A stretch of DNA of 64,000 nucleotides from Planctomycetota bacterium (lineage in GTDB: Bacteria; Planctomycetota; SZUA-567): assembly GCA_020060765.1 (NCBI GenBank), contig JAGUZQ010000120.1, forward strand, positions 62,001 through 126,000, in the 5' to 3' direction. This document shows positions 25,241 to 33,303 of the stretch, piece by piece. The position numbers and the translations under genes were made by a program. Within the stretch, counting starts at the first letter, position 1, and every line of letters starts with the position of its first letter. The notes beneath the pieces are model-generated. The model worked only from the letters and a program-made list of their open reading frames with translations, had not been told where the DNA came from and searched no databases.

Positions 25241-26273
25241 ACTGCTTATATTTGCACTGTTGATATGCCTGAACGCCGCATCCTATGCGGGCGAGGACGA
25301 CGAACTAACCGGGAAGCCTGTGCCGAAAAAGCGGATTGCCCTGCTCTTGTGGCGGGGCATGACCGAAGGCGAGAAAGGCTTTGTCGATTATTTCCGGAAG
25401 CGCGATCTGCCGGTGGAAATCCTGCCCGTTCTGGACTGCGCCAAGGACAGGAAAAAGCTGCCCGGATTCATCGCCCAACTGAAAACGGAAAAGCCTGATC
25501 TGATCTACGCCTTCGGCACCACCGTCATGCAGGAACTGGCCGGAACCCTGGACGCGCGCGACGAGAAAAAAAATATTCTCGACATACCGATCGTGTTCTG
25601 TTTCGTGGCCTATCCGCGCAGCCCGTCGGCGAACATCATGCCGGTCGACGTCCTGTGCAGCGGTCGCAATTTCACCGGCGTATCCCATGTCGTGCCTATG
25701 TCCAGCCAACTCAGCCTGATCCGCAAAATGATGACCCTGCAAAAAATCGCCGTCATTTACAACCCCAAGGAAGGGAACTCCCTGACCGCCGTCGAGGAAC
25801 TGGCGCAACACGCCGCCGACCAGACCGGCGGGTTTGAACTGATCCGGAAACCGGTGCCGCTGGACGGGAAAAATCTTCCCGACGCGAGCGCTATTCCCGC
25901 GCTTGTCGAGGACGTGGCGCGGGTAAGTCCCGACCTGGTTTACATTCCTTCCGACTCGTTCCTGATTTCAAATTCGAAAACTGTCGCGGAAGAAATCAAC
26001 AAGCGGGGATTGAAATCATTTTCCGCCACGGAGGAATCGATCCGCGAATCGGGCGCGCTGATGGGGCTGGTAAGCAGGTATTACAATGTCGGTCAGTTCG
26101 CCGCGTTCAAGGCGGAAAAAATTCTGTTCGCCCAGGCCAAACCTGGCGAAATTCCGGTAGAGACGCTGAAGAGTTTCGTCTTTCTGCTCAATATGGAAAC
26201 CGCGCGCAAGCTGGATTTCTACCCGCCCCTGAGCGTGCTGGAATTCGCCGAGGTCGTCAAGCCCCTGCGGTGA
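25230..26273 (+). CDS. PF04392-type substrate-binding protein without ABC partners
   Basis: 347 aa. The signal peptide is about 1-20 (cleavage after SYA). The mature protein fits the ABC_sub_bind (PF04392/TrpX-like) family: KRIALLLWRGMTEGEKGF, LIYAFGTTVMQEL, IVFCFVAYP, NFTGVSH, KIAVIYNPKEGNS, VYIPSDSFL. No ABC permease or ATPase gene is nearby. The gene instead starts inside the end of the sensor-MFS gene (11-nt overlap), which argues that this extracytoplasmic receptor delivers its ligand to the sensor proteins or the MFS carrier. It is the last gene of the chain that began at 18161 and is followed by repeat DNA. Confidence 0.82.
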   Translation: MVNRLLIFALLICLNAASYAGEDDELTGKPVPKKRIALLLWRGMTEGEKGFVDYFRKRDLPVEILPVLDCAKDRKKLPGFIAQLKTEKPDLIYAFGTTVMQELAGTLDARDEKKNILDIPIVFCFVAYPRSPSANIMPVDVLCSGRNFTGVSHVVPMSSQLSLIRKMMTLQKIAVIYNPKEGNSLTAVEELAQHAADQTGGFELIRKPVPLDGKNLPDASAIPALVEDVARVSPDLVYIPSDSFLISNSKTVAEEINKRGLKSFSATEESIRESGALMGLVSRYYNVGQFAAFKAEKILFAQAKPGEIPVETLKSFVFLLNMETARKLDFYPPLSVLEFAEVVKPLR

Positions 26274-26274
26274 A

Positions 26275-26462
26275 AGTCTCCAGTCTCCAGTTGACAGTCT
26301 CCAGCTTTGGTCTCCGGATGATTGAACGATTGACGGAAGATTATTCCTCCCCTTACAAGGGAGGTTGGGAGGGGTGAAAGCCTTTCCCCAAAAAAGGACA
26401 GCTTCCGTTCCCGATCCTGCGCGCACACTCACGCAAAACAACTGGAGACTGGTAGCTGGAGG
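26275..26462. repeat. 7-bp phased repeat in inverted arms (AGTCTCC family) around a GGGGAGG element
   Basis: The left arm (26275-26304) has four 7-bp units: AGTCTCC twice, AGTTGAC, AGTCTCC. The right arm (26440-26462) is the inverted counterpart (ACTGGAGACTGG and AGCTGGAGG). Between them lies the GGGGAGG-type hairpin (CCTCCCCTTACAAGGGAGG, 26346-26364). Sited between two convergent genes. The same unit order recurs at 56053-56080. Confidence 0.8.
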
Positions 26463-26465
26463 CTA

Positions 26466-27074
26466 TCATTTCTTCTTCGCCAGATAAATCGCCGGATTGA
26501 GAGACGGGTCGTTATACATCTTGAACTGGCGGTACTGCTTCATCTCCTTTCGCCCCGCAACCAGGTCGTCCAATAATTCCTGCAACGACGCCACGAGGTC
26601 GCGCTGCTGGAAAAGCATGGTTTCAACTTTCGCGCGGCACTTCGCGCGGTGGCTTTCCTCCGCGTCGCCGCGTTCGGCCTGACGGCGCATGTAAAAAATC
26701 TTCAGCGCCAGAATCGATAGCCGGTCCACCACGCTGCCGGGAGTTTCCGTATTCCAGCGCGCGCCGGGAACGGGTTGGACATTCTCCAACTTCACGATCA
26801 GCCAGTCGTTAATCACTTCCACCAGATCGTTACGCTGCTGGTTAAGCTGGTCGATGCGGCGCTTGACCGCGGCAATAACCGAATCGTCGGCATCTGGCGC
26901 GCGCGCCTTGTCCTCTTCCAGCCACAGACGATGATTGCGGGAGTGCTGCTGGAATATCAACTCCTGCAAATCTTCGCAATCCTGGGAAGATGCACTTTCC
27001 GTTCCCGCCCGGGTCCATTGCTCCTGCCAGTCGGCTATGTGCCCGGCCAAGCCGTTTTGCCAATTATCAGTCAT
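26466..27074 (-). CDS. DUF4254 protein
   Basis: 202 aa. The hallmark QHSRNHRLWLEEDKAR identifies DUF4254, a family often found near lipopolysaccharide or glycan genes but of unknown activity. Also typical are VDRLSILALKIFYM and AVKRRIDQLNQQRNDLVE. The protein is mostly helical and has no signal or membrane segment. I chose the ATG at 27074 because GAGG lies six nt before it; an ATG four codons upstream lacks a ribosome-binding site. It stands alone between two repeat blocks, convergent with the substrate-binding-protein gene. The family call is secure; the function is not known. Confidence 0.85.
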   Translation of the reverse strand: MTDNWQNGLAGHIADWQEQWTRAGTESASSQDCEDLQELIFQQHSRNHRLWLEEDKARAPDADDSVIAAVKRRIDQLNQQRNDLVEVINDWLIVKLENVQPVPGARWNTETPGSVVDRLSILALKIFYMRRQAERGDAEESHRAKCRAKVETMLFQQRDLVASLQELLDDLVAGRKEMKQYRQFKMYNDPSLNPAIYLAKKK

Positions 27075-27104
27075 TTTTTTCCTCATCGGGATAAGTGTAA
27101 TAGT

Positions 27105-27293
27105 AGGGACTAAGGCTCTAAGGGACTAGGGGACTAAGATTCTGGTCGGCGATTTCCCTAATATCGCACAAGCCCCTCACCCTAACCCTCTCCTCCAAAT
27201 GGGGAGAGGGAACTATGCTTTTTTGCAGGCAAGTTTGCCGGAAAACTGCGAAACTCTACCTTAGTCCCTTAGTCCCCTAGTCCCTTAGTCCCT
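27105..27293. repeat. 8-bp phased repeat in inverted arms (AGGGACTA family)
   Basis: The left arm 27105-27138 has four 8-bp units (AGGGACTA, AGGCTCTA, AGGGACTA, GGGGACTA). The right arm 27260-27293 is the inverted counterpart (CTTAGTCCCTTAGTCC and onward). The interior holds a short CCCTCTCC/GGAGAGGG hairpin. This fills most of the 27075-27446 gap. A related copy is at 63423-63553. Confidence 0.85.
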
Positions 27294-27378
27294 CCTCAAA
27301 ACATCCAGTTTAAGGAATTATCCCCCGATATCAATAACCGGAAATGTTTTTCCCTGCCAGATTTGCCAGAGGTTGCGC

Positions 27379-27407
27379 TTGACTTCCCCTGCCTGCCTCA
27401 ATATTAT
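27379..27407 (+). promoter_or_regulatory. Sigma70-type promoter upstream of the FTR-like gene
   Basis: -35 TTGACT (27379-27384), 17-nt spacer, -10 TATTAT (27402-27407), about 40 nt before the GTG start. It probably drives 27447-27725 and may read on into the next gene. Confidence 0.6.
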
Positions 27408-27446
27408 CAATAGGCGTAAATATATGTATAGTGCAAAGGCGTCGGC

Positions 27447-27725
27447 GTGAAACTTACTCCCGAGGAAGCCGGACTGAAAAAACGGCTGGACGAATATCTG
27501 GCCGATAAGGATTTCGGCTATTATCCGGACGAGGAAACGGTAGCCGCCACGCTGCGGGGACTTTGCGCGCGGGAACGGGAAAAGGGCAAACCTTACTGCA
27601 CCTGCTGTTTCCTGACCGGCAACAGCGAAATCGATGACAGGAACGTCTGCCCGTGCGAAAAACTGGAGGAACAAATCCGGCGCGACGGGCATTGCCATTG
27701 CCGCCTGTTCGCCGTGAAAGACTGA
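27447..27725 (+). CDS. Ferredoxin:thioredoxin reductase catalytic-subunit-like protein
   Basis: 92 aa. It shows the cysteine pattern of the FTR beta family: PYCTCC, VCPCEKL and GHCHCRLF. In characterised members these cysteines hold a 4Fe-4S cluster next to a redox-active disulfide that passes electrons from ferredoxin to thioredoxin. The first motif reads CTC instead of the usual CPC. The gene starts with GTG preceded by AAAGG and has a good promoter upstream. The next gene starts 27 nt after the stop. Stand-alone FTR-like proteins are known from anaerobes; the partner here is not in the window. Confidence 0.82.
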   Translation: MKLTPEEAGLKKRLDEYLADKDFGYYPDEETVAATLRGLCAREREKGKPYCTCCFLTGNSEIDDRNVCPCEKLEEQIRRDGHCHCRLFAVKD

Positions 27726-27752
27726 ATAATCTTGCTTGAAGGGGGAAGGGTT

Positions 27753-30101
27753 ATGACTATCATGCAGCCGAGAAAACGAGCCTGGCTGGCGCTGGTTTTG
27801 TTGCTGTCGGCGACTGGTGCCTGGGCGGAGGAGACACTGCCTTCAATCGGCCTGCCGCAGAAGGAAGAAGCCAAGCCCGGAGCAGCCGGGGAAGCCGACA
27901 AGGAAGTATTTCCGCGCAAGCTCGAAATCAACGAGATGGTTCAAGACGCGGGCGCGATCCTGCCGCAAGACCCCTGCGTCTATCTCGAATGCGCCAACGG
28001 GGAGGAATCGGGCAGGATTTTCTCATCCAGTTCTTTCGCGGAATTTCTCGGCGACAAGAGAATCTCCGCCTTCTTCCAGGAAAACCCCATCACCTGGCAG
28101 AATCTCTTCACCGACCTGCCTGAACCCTACAGCCGCCCCGACAAAATCAGCCTCTTCACCAACGGCTACACGTTAAGCAACTCGCTCATGTCCACCTCCG
28201 GCAAGGTTGCCCTGGCGATTTACGCCGGAGAGGAAAAGGCGGACGCGGTTTTTCTGTCGCAGGTCGGGCGCGACCGCAAGCAGGCTTTTGAAAAACTCGT
28301 GGCCTGGCGCGACGCCTTTCTTGGCAATAATCCGAATTTCCTGGTTGAGGAAGGCGCGCACGAGGACGACTACCTCGACGTCATCCGCTCGGAAGAGAGA
28401 ACCTGCGAGCTTGCCCTGGGGATTGTGCGCGACTTCGTCGTAGTCTCCACCAACGCGGAACTGGCCAAGCGCCTCCTGTCGGCGGCGGCAGACAAGAGCG
28501 GCGGCCTCGCCCAGTCTCCCGCCTACCTCAAACTCGGCGGGGGCACCAGCTCCCAGGCGGCGGCCAAAGGCTTCATTGACCTGCGGCGGCTGCTCCAGTA
28601 CACCCGCCTGCAGCAGCTTCCTGGCGCGGTCGACATGATCGATTTCGTCTCCGACGTGGTCGGACGCGGGCGCACGGGGCAGGACGTGATCTACTACGAT
28701 CTGAACGTCGAAAACAAAAGCATGATCGAACACCTCGTCAGCCCAGCAGCCGTGGATCTGGAAAGAAACGAGTTGCCGGGGCTGCCCGCGCGGCTGCTGC
28801 AGGTCTGCCAGCCCGCGCCGGAGAAGTGGGACATCGGCTCCACCCGCCTGATGCCATATCAGCCTGATTTCTTCCTGGCCGCGCAGATCAAGCCCTCCAC
28901 CTTCGCCAGCCTGCTGGAAGTCGCCCAGCCCTTCGGCTCCTCCGACTTCGCCACGCAACTGGCAATCATGCTGCCGGAAACCGTCAAGCGCCTGCTGACG
29001 CAGGATCTGAAAGCATCGACGGACGACATTCTCCGCGGCGAGATGTCGCTGGCGCTGCTGCCGGTGCAGGACGAGACGCGCCCCTGGATTTTCGCCTTCG
29101 ACCTGCACAGCGCGGAAAAAGCGGCGGAGGTTTTCGCCCACCGCACCCCGGCGGACGAGACCGGCGGGGTTAAAATTTTCACCGCCGCCGGCAATGACCG
29201 CTGGGAAGAAGCCGAATGCTACGCCGTCATCGACCAGGCGCGCTTCCAGAACCTGCCCTATTCCTACCTGCTGGTGACTTCCTCGGGCAAGCTGATGCAG
29301 AACATCCTCGACCAGGCGACCGCCATCAGCGCCACGCTGAAGGACAACAAGGATTTCGCCGACCGCCTCGCCGCGCTGGGCGGCGGGCACAGCCTGGTCT
29401 GGTACTACAATCTTCCCGCCGTCATTTCCCACGAATACCAGGATCTGGCGGAAACCGTCAACGCCTTCTTCCCCCGCATCAAGACCATCACCCGGCGTCC
29501 GCCGATACCGGTGGTGAGCCAGCACATGCCGGGCGTCGCCTGCGGCGTCGCCTTGCTGCAGGAAGCGGAGCAATGCCGCACCACGCTGGTGTCGCCCACG
29601 GCGGTAGCGCCTACCCTCAGCGGAATGCTGGCGCTGAACATGCCCAGGTGGGTCAGGGAACGCGCGCGGCTCTATCTTTCCCGCTCCCGCAGCAATATCG
29701 GAAAGATGTGGCTGGAACTGCAGACCTACGCCACCCAGCGCGGCCATTACCCGGAATCGCTGGCGGAATTCCGCGAGCTGTTCCCCAAGGAGCGGCGAGC
29801 GTCCCTTTTCGCCTGCCCGGCAGCGGTGGAGAAGGTCGGCTATGACGCCGCGCTGGAACAGTCCTACCTGTATCTGTCGGGATTGCGCACCAACGACGAG
29901 CCTGATCTGCCGATCCTGTACGAAGGCGCGCCCTGGCATTCCGAGTATCGCGACATGCTCCAGCCCCAGGGTCCCCAACCCACCGAAAGCGGCCCCTATT
30001 CACAGTGGCGGCTGGTGCTGCACCTGGACGGAACCATCAGCGCCTACTCGGAGGAGGAATTCCAGGCCGAGATTCTGCCCCGTATCCGCGCGCGGGAATA
30101 A
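27753..30101 (+). CDS. Exported DUF3352-like protein with pseudopilin-like C-terminus
   Basis: 782 aa. The signal peptide is about 1-25 (cleavage after AWA). The long middle resembles DUF3352-type exported proteins of PVC bacteria: alternating segments such as PCVYLECANGEESGRIF and DVIRSEERTCELALGIVRDFVVVSTNAEL. The last roughly 150 residues (NIGKMWLELQTYATQRGHYPESLAEF, FACPAA, VLHLDGTIS) recall the globular part of pseudopilins without the N-terminal helix. I chose the ATG at 27753 because a GGGGGAAGGG run precedes it. Another DUF3352-like protein lies at 56870-58792. Function unknown; likely periplasmic or surface. Confidence 0.6.
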   Translation: MTIMQPRKRAWLALVLLLSATGAWAEETLPSIGLPQKEEAKPGAAGEADKEVFPRKLEINEMVQDAGAILPQDPCVYLECANGEESGRIFSSSSFAEFLGDKRISAFFQENPITWQNLFTDLPEPYSRPDKISLFTNGYTLSNSLMSTSGKVALAIYAGEEKADAVFLSQVGRDRKQAFEKLVAWRDAFLGNNPNFLVEEGAHEDDYLDVIRSEERTCELALGIVRDFVVVSTNAELAKRLLSAAADKSGGLAQSPAYLKLGGGTSSQAAAKGFIDLRRLLQYTRLQQLPGAVDMIDFVSDVVGRGRTGQDVIYYDLNVENKSMIEHLVSPAAVDLERNELPGLPARLLQVCQPAPEKWDIGSTRLMPYQPDFFLAAQIKPSTFASLLEVAQPFGSSDFATQLAIMLPETVKRLLTQDLKASTDDILRGEMSLALLPVQDETRPWIFAFDLHSAEKAAEVFAHRTPADETGGVKIFTAAGNDRWEEAECYAVIDQARFQNLPYSYLLVTSSGKLMQNILDQATAISATLKDNKDFADRLAALGGGHSLVWYYNLPAVISHEYQDLAETVNAFFPRIKTITRRPPIPVVSQHMPGVACGVALLQEAEQCRTTLVSPTAVAPTLSGMLALNMPRWVRERARLYLSRSRSNIGKMWLELQTYATQRGHYPESLAEFRELFPKERRASLFACPAAVEKVGYDAALEQSYLYLSGLRTNDEPDLPILYEGAPWHSEYRDMLQPQGPQPTESGPYSQWRLVLHLDGTISAYSEEEFQAEILPRIRARE

Positions 30102-30161
30102 CCCACGCGATTTTTGCTTACGACCAAGCATCAGGTTCTTAAGACTTTAACAGGAGCACGT

Positions 30162-31058
30162 ATGCCCACGAAGATGGCTCTGGACAAGCTCAAGCGCAAC
30201 CTGCTGGCGATGGGGGAAATGTGCGAGCACGCCCTCATGAGCGCCCTCATGGGGCTGATGGATCGGGATTCAGAACTCGCCTGCTACGTCATCGAATACG
30301 ATCCCGAGATCGACGAAATGGAGCTGTCCATCGATCGCGACTGCACCACGCTGATCGGCGAGGGTCAACTGGCGGGCGAGGAGCTGCGCCTTGTCATCTC
30401 CGCCGTCAAGATCAACAACGACCTGGAGCGCATCGGCGACCTCGCGGTCAACATCGCGGAACACGTCCTGTTCCTGGTACGGGAAAAGTCGGTGCTGGCG
30501 CAGGTGATCGACTTCCAGTACATGCTGGAGCAAGCCAGCTCCATGACCCGCGAAAGCATCCAGGCGCTGATTACGCAGGATCCCGACCTCGCCTGGAAGA
30601 TCATCGACGAGCGCCAGATCGTCGAGGACGAGATGCAGATCATCTTCCGCCAACTGCTGGACATCATGCGCCGCGACCCGCGGACCATCGAACGCGGCCT
30701 GCACATTTTCAACATCGCCAAGTCCCTCACCCGCGTCGCCTACCAGGCGTCGAACGTGGCCGAGGAAGTCATTTTCACGGTCGAAGGCGTGGTGGTGCGC
30801 CACCACCTGCGCGAGTTTCATCCCGTCAGCCCCCACCTGTTCGGGGACATGCCGGAAGCGGAAATGGAAAAGGCCGAGACCAGCATTATCCGCAACCACA
30901 AGAGCCGGGAACAGGCGCAGGCCGAGCACGACCACGTCAAGCGCACCTCCCAACGCATCACCCGCGGCGAACTCGCCGCTAAAGCCGCGGCGGCCGAAAA
31001 AAAGGCGGCCAAGTCCCGCGAAAGGCTGGAACTGATCCGGAAAGCCGCGCGGAAATAG
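30162..31058 (+). CDS. phoU: PhoU-family protein with basic C-terminal extension
   Basis: 298 aa. Two PhoU three-helix repeats (about 1-215) include the metal-binding type motif INNDLERIGDLAVNIAEH. The second repeat's matching motif is degenerate (SLTRVAYQASNVAEEV). PhoU restrains phosphate uptake through PstB and the PhoR kinase. Beyond residue 215 is an extra roughly 80-residue tail rich in Lys, Arg and Ala (ELAAKAAAAEKKAAKSRERLE), probably helical and not typical of PhoU. The start at ATG 30162 has GGAG five nt before it. No pst or pho genes are adjacent. The call is firm; the role of the tail is unknown. Confidence 0.85.
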   Translation: MPTKMALDKLKRNLLAMGEMCEHALMSALMGLMDRDSELACYVIEYDPEIDEMELSIDRDCTTLIGEGQLAGEELRLVISAVKINNDLERIGDLAVNIAEHVLFLVREKSVLAQVIDFQYMLEQASSMTRESIQALITQDPDLAWKIIDERQIVEDEMQIIFRQLLDIMRRDPRTIERGLHIFNIAKSLTRVAYQASNVAEEVIFTVEGVVVRHHLREFHPVSPHLFGDMPEAEMEKAETSIIRNHKSREQAQAEHDHVKRTSQRITRGELAAKAAAAEKKAAKSRERLELIRKAARK

Positions 31059-31095
31059 AGGAAAAGCCTTTCTGTTTTAAATAGAAACATACGGT

Positions 31096-31191
31096 CGTCA
31101 TTTCTGCGAAGGCAGGAATCCAGTGGGGAAATCGTACGCAACACCGCCCGGATTCCGCTGGCAGCCAGCCACTGGCCTGCGCGGGAATGAC
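31096..31191. repeat. MITE/REP-like palindromic element, copy 3 (diverged)
   Basis: Same core and loop (CGTACGCAACACC) as copy 1. The second inverted unit is broken by extra bases forming their own small CTGG/CCAG stem. The left arm (from about 31062, CTTTCTGTTTTAAATAG) matches copy 4. Lies in the 31059-31264 gap; nothing else is seen there. Confidence 0.75.
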
Positions 31192-31264
31192 AATTCGTAA
31201 GATTCATGGATAAATCGAGGGAGCTATCCGTGACTTCAGACTGATTTTTTACAGGAGAACTGCA

Positions 31265-32281
31265 ATGGGCTTCAAGGTGGCGTTCATGGGCTTCAGGCAC
31301 GGGCATATCAACAGCCTCTATTCGCTGATGAAACAGCGCGACGGCATCGAAATCGTCGCCGCCTGCGAGGAGCACGCCGAAACGCGCAACGCCCTCAACG
31401 CGGGTAATGCGGTCAAAATCACCCACGACAGCTACGGGAAAATGCTGGACTCAACCAAGTGCGACGCGGTGGCGGTGGGAGACTACTACCAGAAACGCGG
31501 CGCCGTCGTCATCGAGGCGCTCAAGCGCGGCCTGCACGTCATCGCCGACAAGCCCATCTGCACAACCCTGCCCGAACTGGAGCAGATCGAGAAACTCGCC
31601 AAGACCGGCAACCGCATTGTCGGCTGTATGCTCGATGTCCGCGACGGCGCCAACTTCATCACCGCCCGCGACCTGATCCTGAAAGGCGAGATCGGGGAAG
31701 TGCAGGCGGTTTCCTTCGGCGGCCAGCACCCACTGATGTACGGCTCACGCGCGGGCTGGTACTTCGAGGAAAACAAGCACGGCGGCACCATCAACGACAT
31801 CGCCATCCACGGCATCGACATCGTCCCCTGGCTGACGGGACTGAAGTTCGTCGAAATCAACGCCGCGCGCAACTGGAACGGACGTTTTTCCTCCGTTCCC
31901 TTCTTCAAGGACTGCGCGCAGATGATGCTTACCATGTCCAACGGCTGCGGCGTGATGGGCGACGTCTCCTACCTCGCCCCCGACAGCTTCGGCTATTCCA
32001 TGCCGCATTACTGGCGCGTCACAGTCTGGGGTCGCGGCGGCGTGCTGGAAACCAATTATAGCGACAAGGGCGTCAAACTGTACAAGAACGGCGAAAAGGA
32101 AATGCGCCTCGTCCCGCCGCTGCCGGAGACTCCGGGCGGATACCTCGATGCGTTCCTGGCGGAGATCGGCGGACAAAAGGTGGGACTGAAAATTTCATCC
32201 GAGGAGATTTTCGAATCCAGCCGCGTCACCCTGCTGGCGCAGAACGCCGCCGACGAAGGCAAGACCAACGTCTCCTGCTGA
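31265..32281 (+). CDS. Gfo/Idh/MocA-family NAD(P)-dependent oxidoreductase
   Basis: 338 aa. The N-terminal Rossmann fold starts at VAFMGFRHGHINSL and carries HVIADKPICT (the usual EKP motif, with Lys in the active site). The C-terminal substrate domain has GGTINDIAIHGIDIVPWLTG, containing the conserved Asp and His of the family. Members oxidise or reduce sugars and inositols, and the family is abundant in carbohydrate-degrading PVC bacteria. AGGAG precedes the ATG, and a strong terminator follows, so it is probably a single-gene unit. No substrate can be assigned. Confidence 0.88.
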   Translation: MGFKVAFMGFRHGHINSLYSLMKQRDGIEIVAACEEHAETRNALNAGNAVKITHDSYGKMLDSTKCDAVAVGDYYQKRGAVVIEALKRGLHVIADKPICTTLPELEQIEKLAKTGNRIVGCMLDVRDGANFITARDLILKGEIGEVQAVSFGGQHPLMYGSRAGWYFEENKHGGTINDIAIHGIDIVPWLTGLKFVEINAARNWNGRFSSVPFFKDCAQMMLTMSNGCGVMGDVSYLAPDSFGYSMPHYWRVTVWGRGGVLETNYSDKGVKLYKNGEKEMRLVPPLPETPGGYLDAFLAEIGGQKVGLKISSEEIFESSRVTLLAQNAADEGKTNVSC

Positions 32282-32304
32282 GACTGACAAATCAATATTT
32301 TCAG

Positions 32305-32333
32305 ATCGCCCCCAGATTTGGGGGCGATTTTTT
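32305..32333 (+). terminator. Rho-independent terminator
   Basis: A 9-bp stem (ATCGCCCCC at 32305-32313 with its complement at 32320-32328) is followed by a T run to 32333. It ends the Gfo/Idh gene and lies just before the NFACT-R gene. Confidence 0.92.
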
Positions 32334-32346
32334 ACAGGATCATCTC

Positions 32347-33303
32347 ATGCCGGATCAAATACAGGCCGAAGCATCGCGGCTTAATCCTATGCGAAAACCA
32401 TTCCGCAAGGCGCTGGCAACCGCGCTGAAAAAGGCGGCGCGCAAGGAAGAGAAGCTTGCGACCGAAATCGCCGAATGCGGCGACGCGGAATACTGGCTGC
32501 AATGCGGCGAAATACTCAAAGCCAATCTTTCCTCGGTCGAACGCGGCAGCGATTCGGTCGAGTTGCCAGACATGTACCATCCGGGGCAGACCCGTGTCAT
32601 CGAACTCGACCCCATGCTGAAACCCCTGCAGAACGCCAGACGCCTCTTCAAGAAACAGCGCAAACTCCTCGACGGACTGGAACACAAACAGCAGGAGCTG
32701 GAAATCTGCCGCCGAGAAAAAGAGACGCTGGAGAAGCTGTTGTCCGATTATTCCGCATGGGAGGAAGACGCGCCCGACGACTCCCCTCCCCCGCCGGAAC
32801 TGGCCGCCGCCGCGCGGGAGTTGCGCGTACACGTGCAGGGTCTGGAACTCGCTCCGCCAATCGAAGGGATGAAAAAGGACAAGCGCGCTCCCGAGGTGTC
32901 GGTGCGCGAATTCGTCTCCGCCGACGGCATGAAAATGCTGGTAGGTAAAACCGACCGCGACAACGACAGGCTGAGTCTGCAGGTGGCGCGCGGCAACGAC
33001 TGGTGGTTCCACATCGCCCATCATCCCGGTAGCCATGTCGTGGTAAAAGAGACTTTACATGGCCGGGGCAAGGAAATGTTTCTGCCACAGGAAACCCTGC
33101 TCGACGCCGCTCACCTGGCGGTCTATTATTCCAAGGCCAGGAACGCCACCCGCGCGGAAGTGCATTACACCCAGGCCAAACACGTGCGCAAAAGCAAAGG
33201 AGCTCCGGCGGGACAGGTTTCCCTGCAACAGCACAAGACCCTGTCGCTGCGCCTGGAGCAAACGCGGCTTGACCGGCTGGTCAGGGGAAACCGGGATCAG
33301 TAA
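32347..33303 (+). CDS. NFACT-R (RqcH C-terminal) protein lacking the NFACT-N domain
   Basis: 318 aa. Residues about 10-145 are a helical, coiled-coil-like segment (ALKKAARKEEKLATEI, KKQRKLLDGLEHKQQELEI). Residues about 185-300 are an NFACT-R domain: VREFVSADGMKMLVG, then NDWWFHIAHHPGSHVVVK and LAVYYSKARN. RqcH/Rqc2 proteins bind stalled 50S subunits and recruit alanyl-tRNA for C-terminal tailing. They are usually about 550-600 aa with an N-terminal NFACT-N domain, which is absent here. The region upstream is a terminator and another gene, so the protein has not been split. AGGA lies before the ATG. The last 7 nt overlap the convergent gene. Confidence 0.8.
   Translation: MPDQIQAEASRLNPMRKPFRKALATALKKAARKEEKLATEIAECGDAEYWLQCGEILKANLSSVERGSDSVELPDMYHPGQTRVIELDPMLKPLQNARRLFKKQRKLLDGLEHKQQELEICRREKETLEKLLSDYSAWEEDAPDDSPPPPELAAAARELRVHVQGLELAPPIEGMKKDKRAPEVSVREFVSADGMKMLVGKTDRDNDRLSLQVARGNDWWFHIAHHPGSHVVVKETLHGRGKEMFLPQETLLDAAHLAVYYSKARNATRAEVHYTQAKHVRKSKGAPAGQVSLQQHKTLSLRLEQTRLDRLVRGNRDQ

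Noticed and set aside
28173-29978. 601-codon minus-strand frame across the DUF3352-like gene
   Set aside because: Antisense shadow; low-complexity composition and no ribosome-binding site, while the plus-strand protein has a signal peptide and good start.
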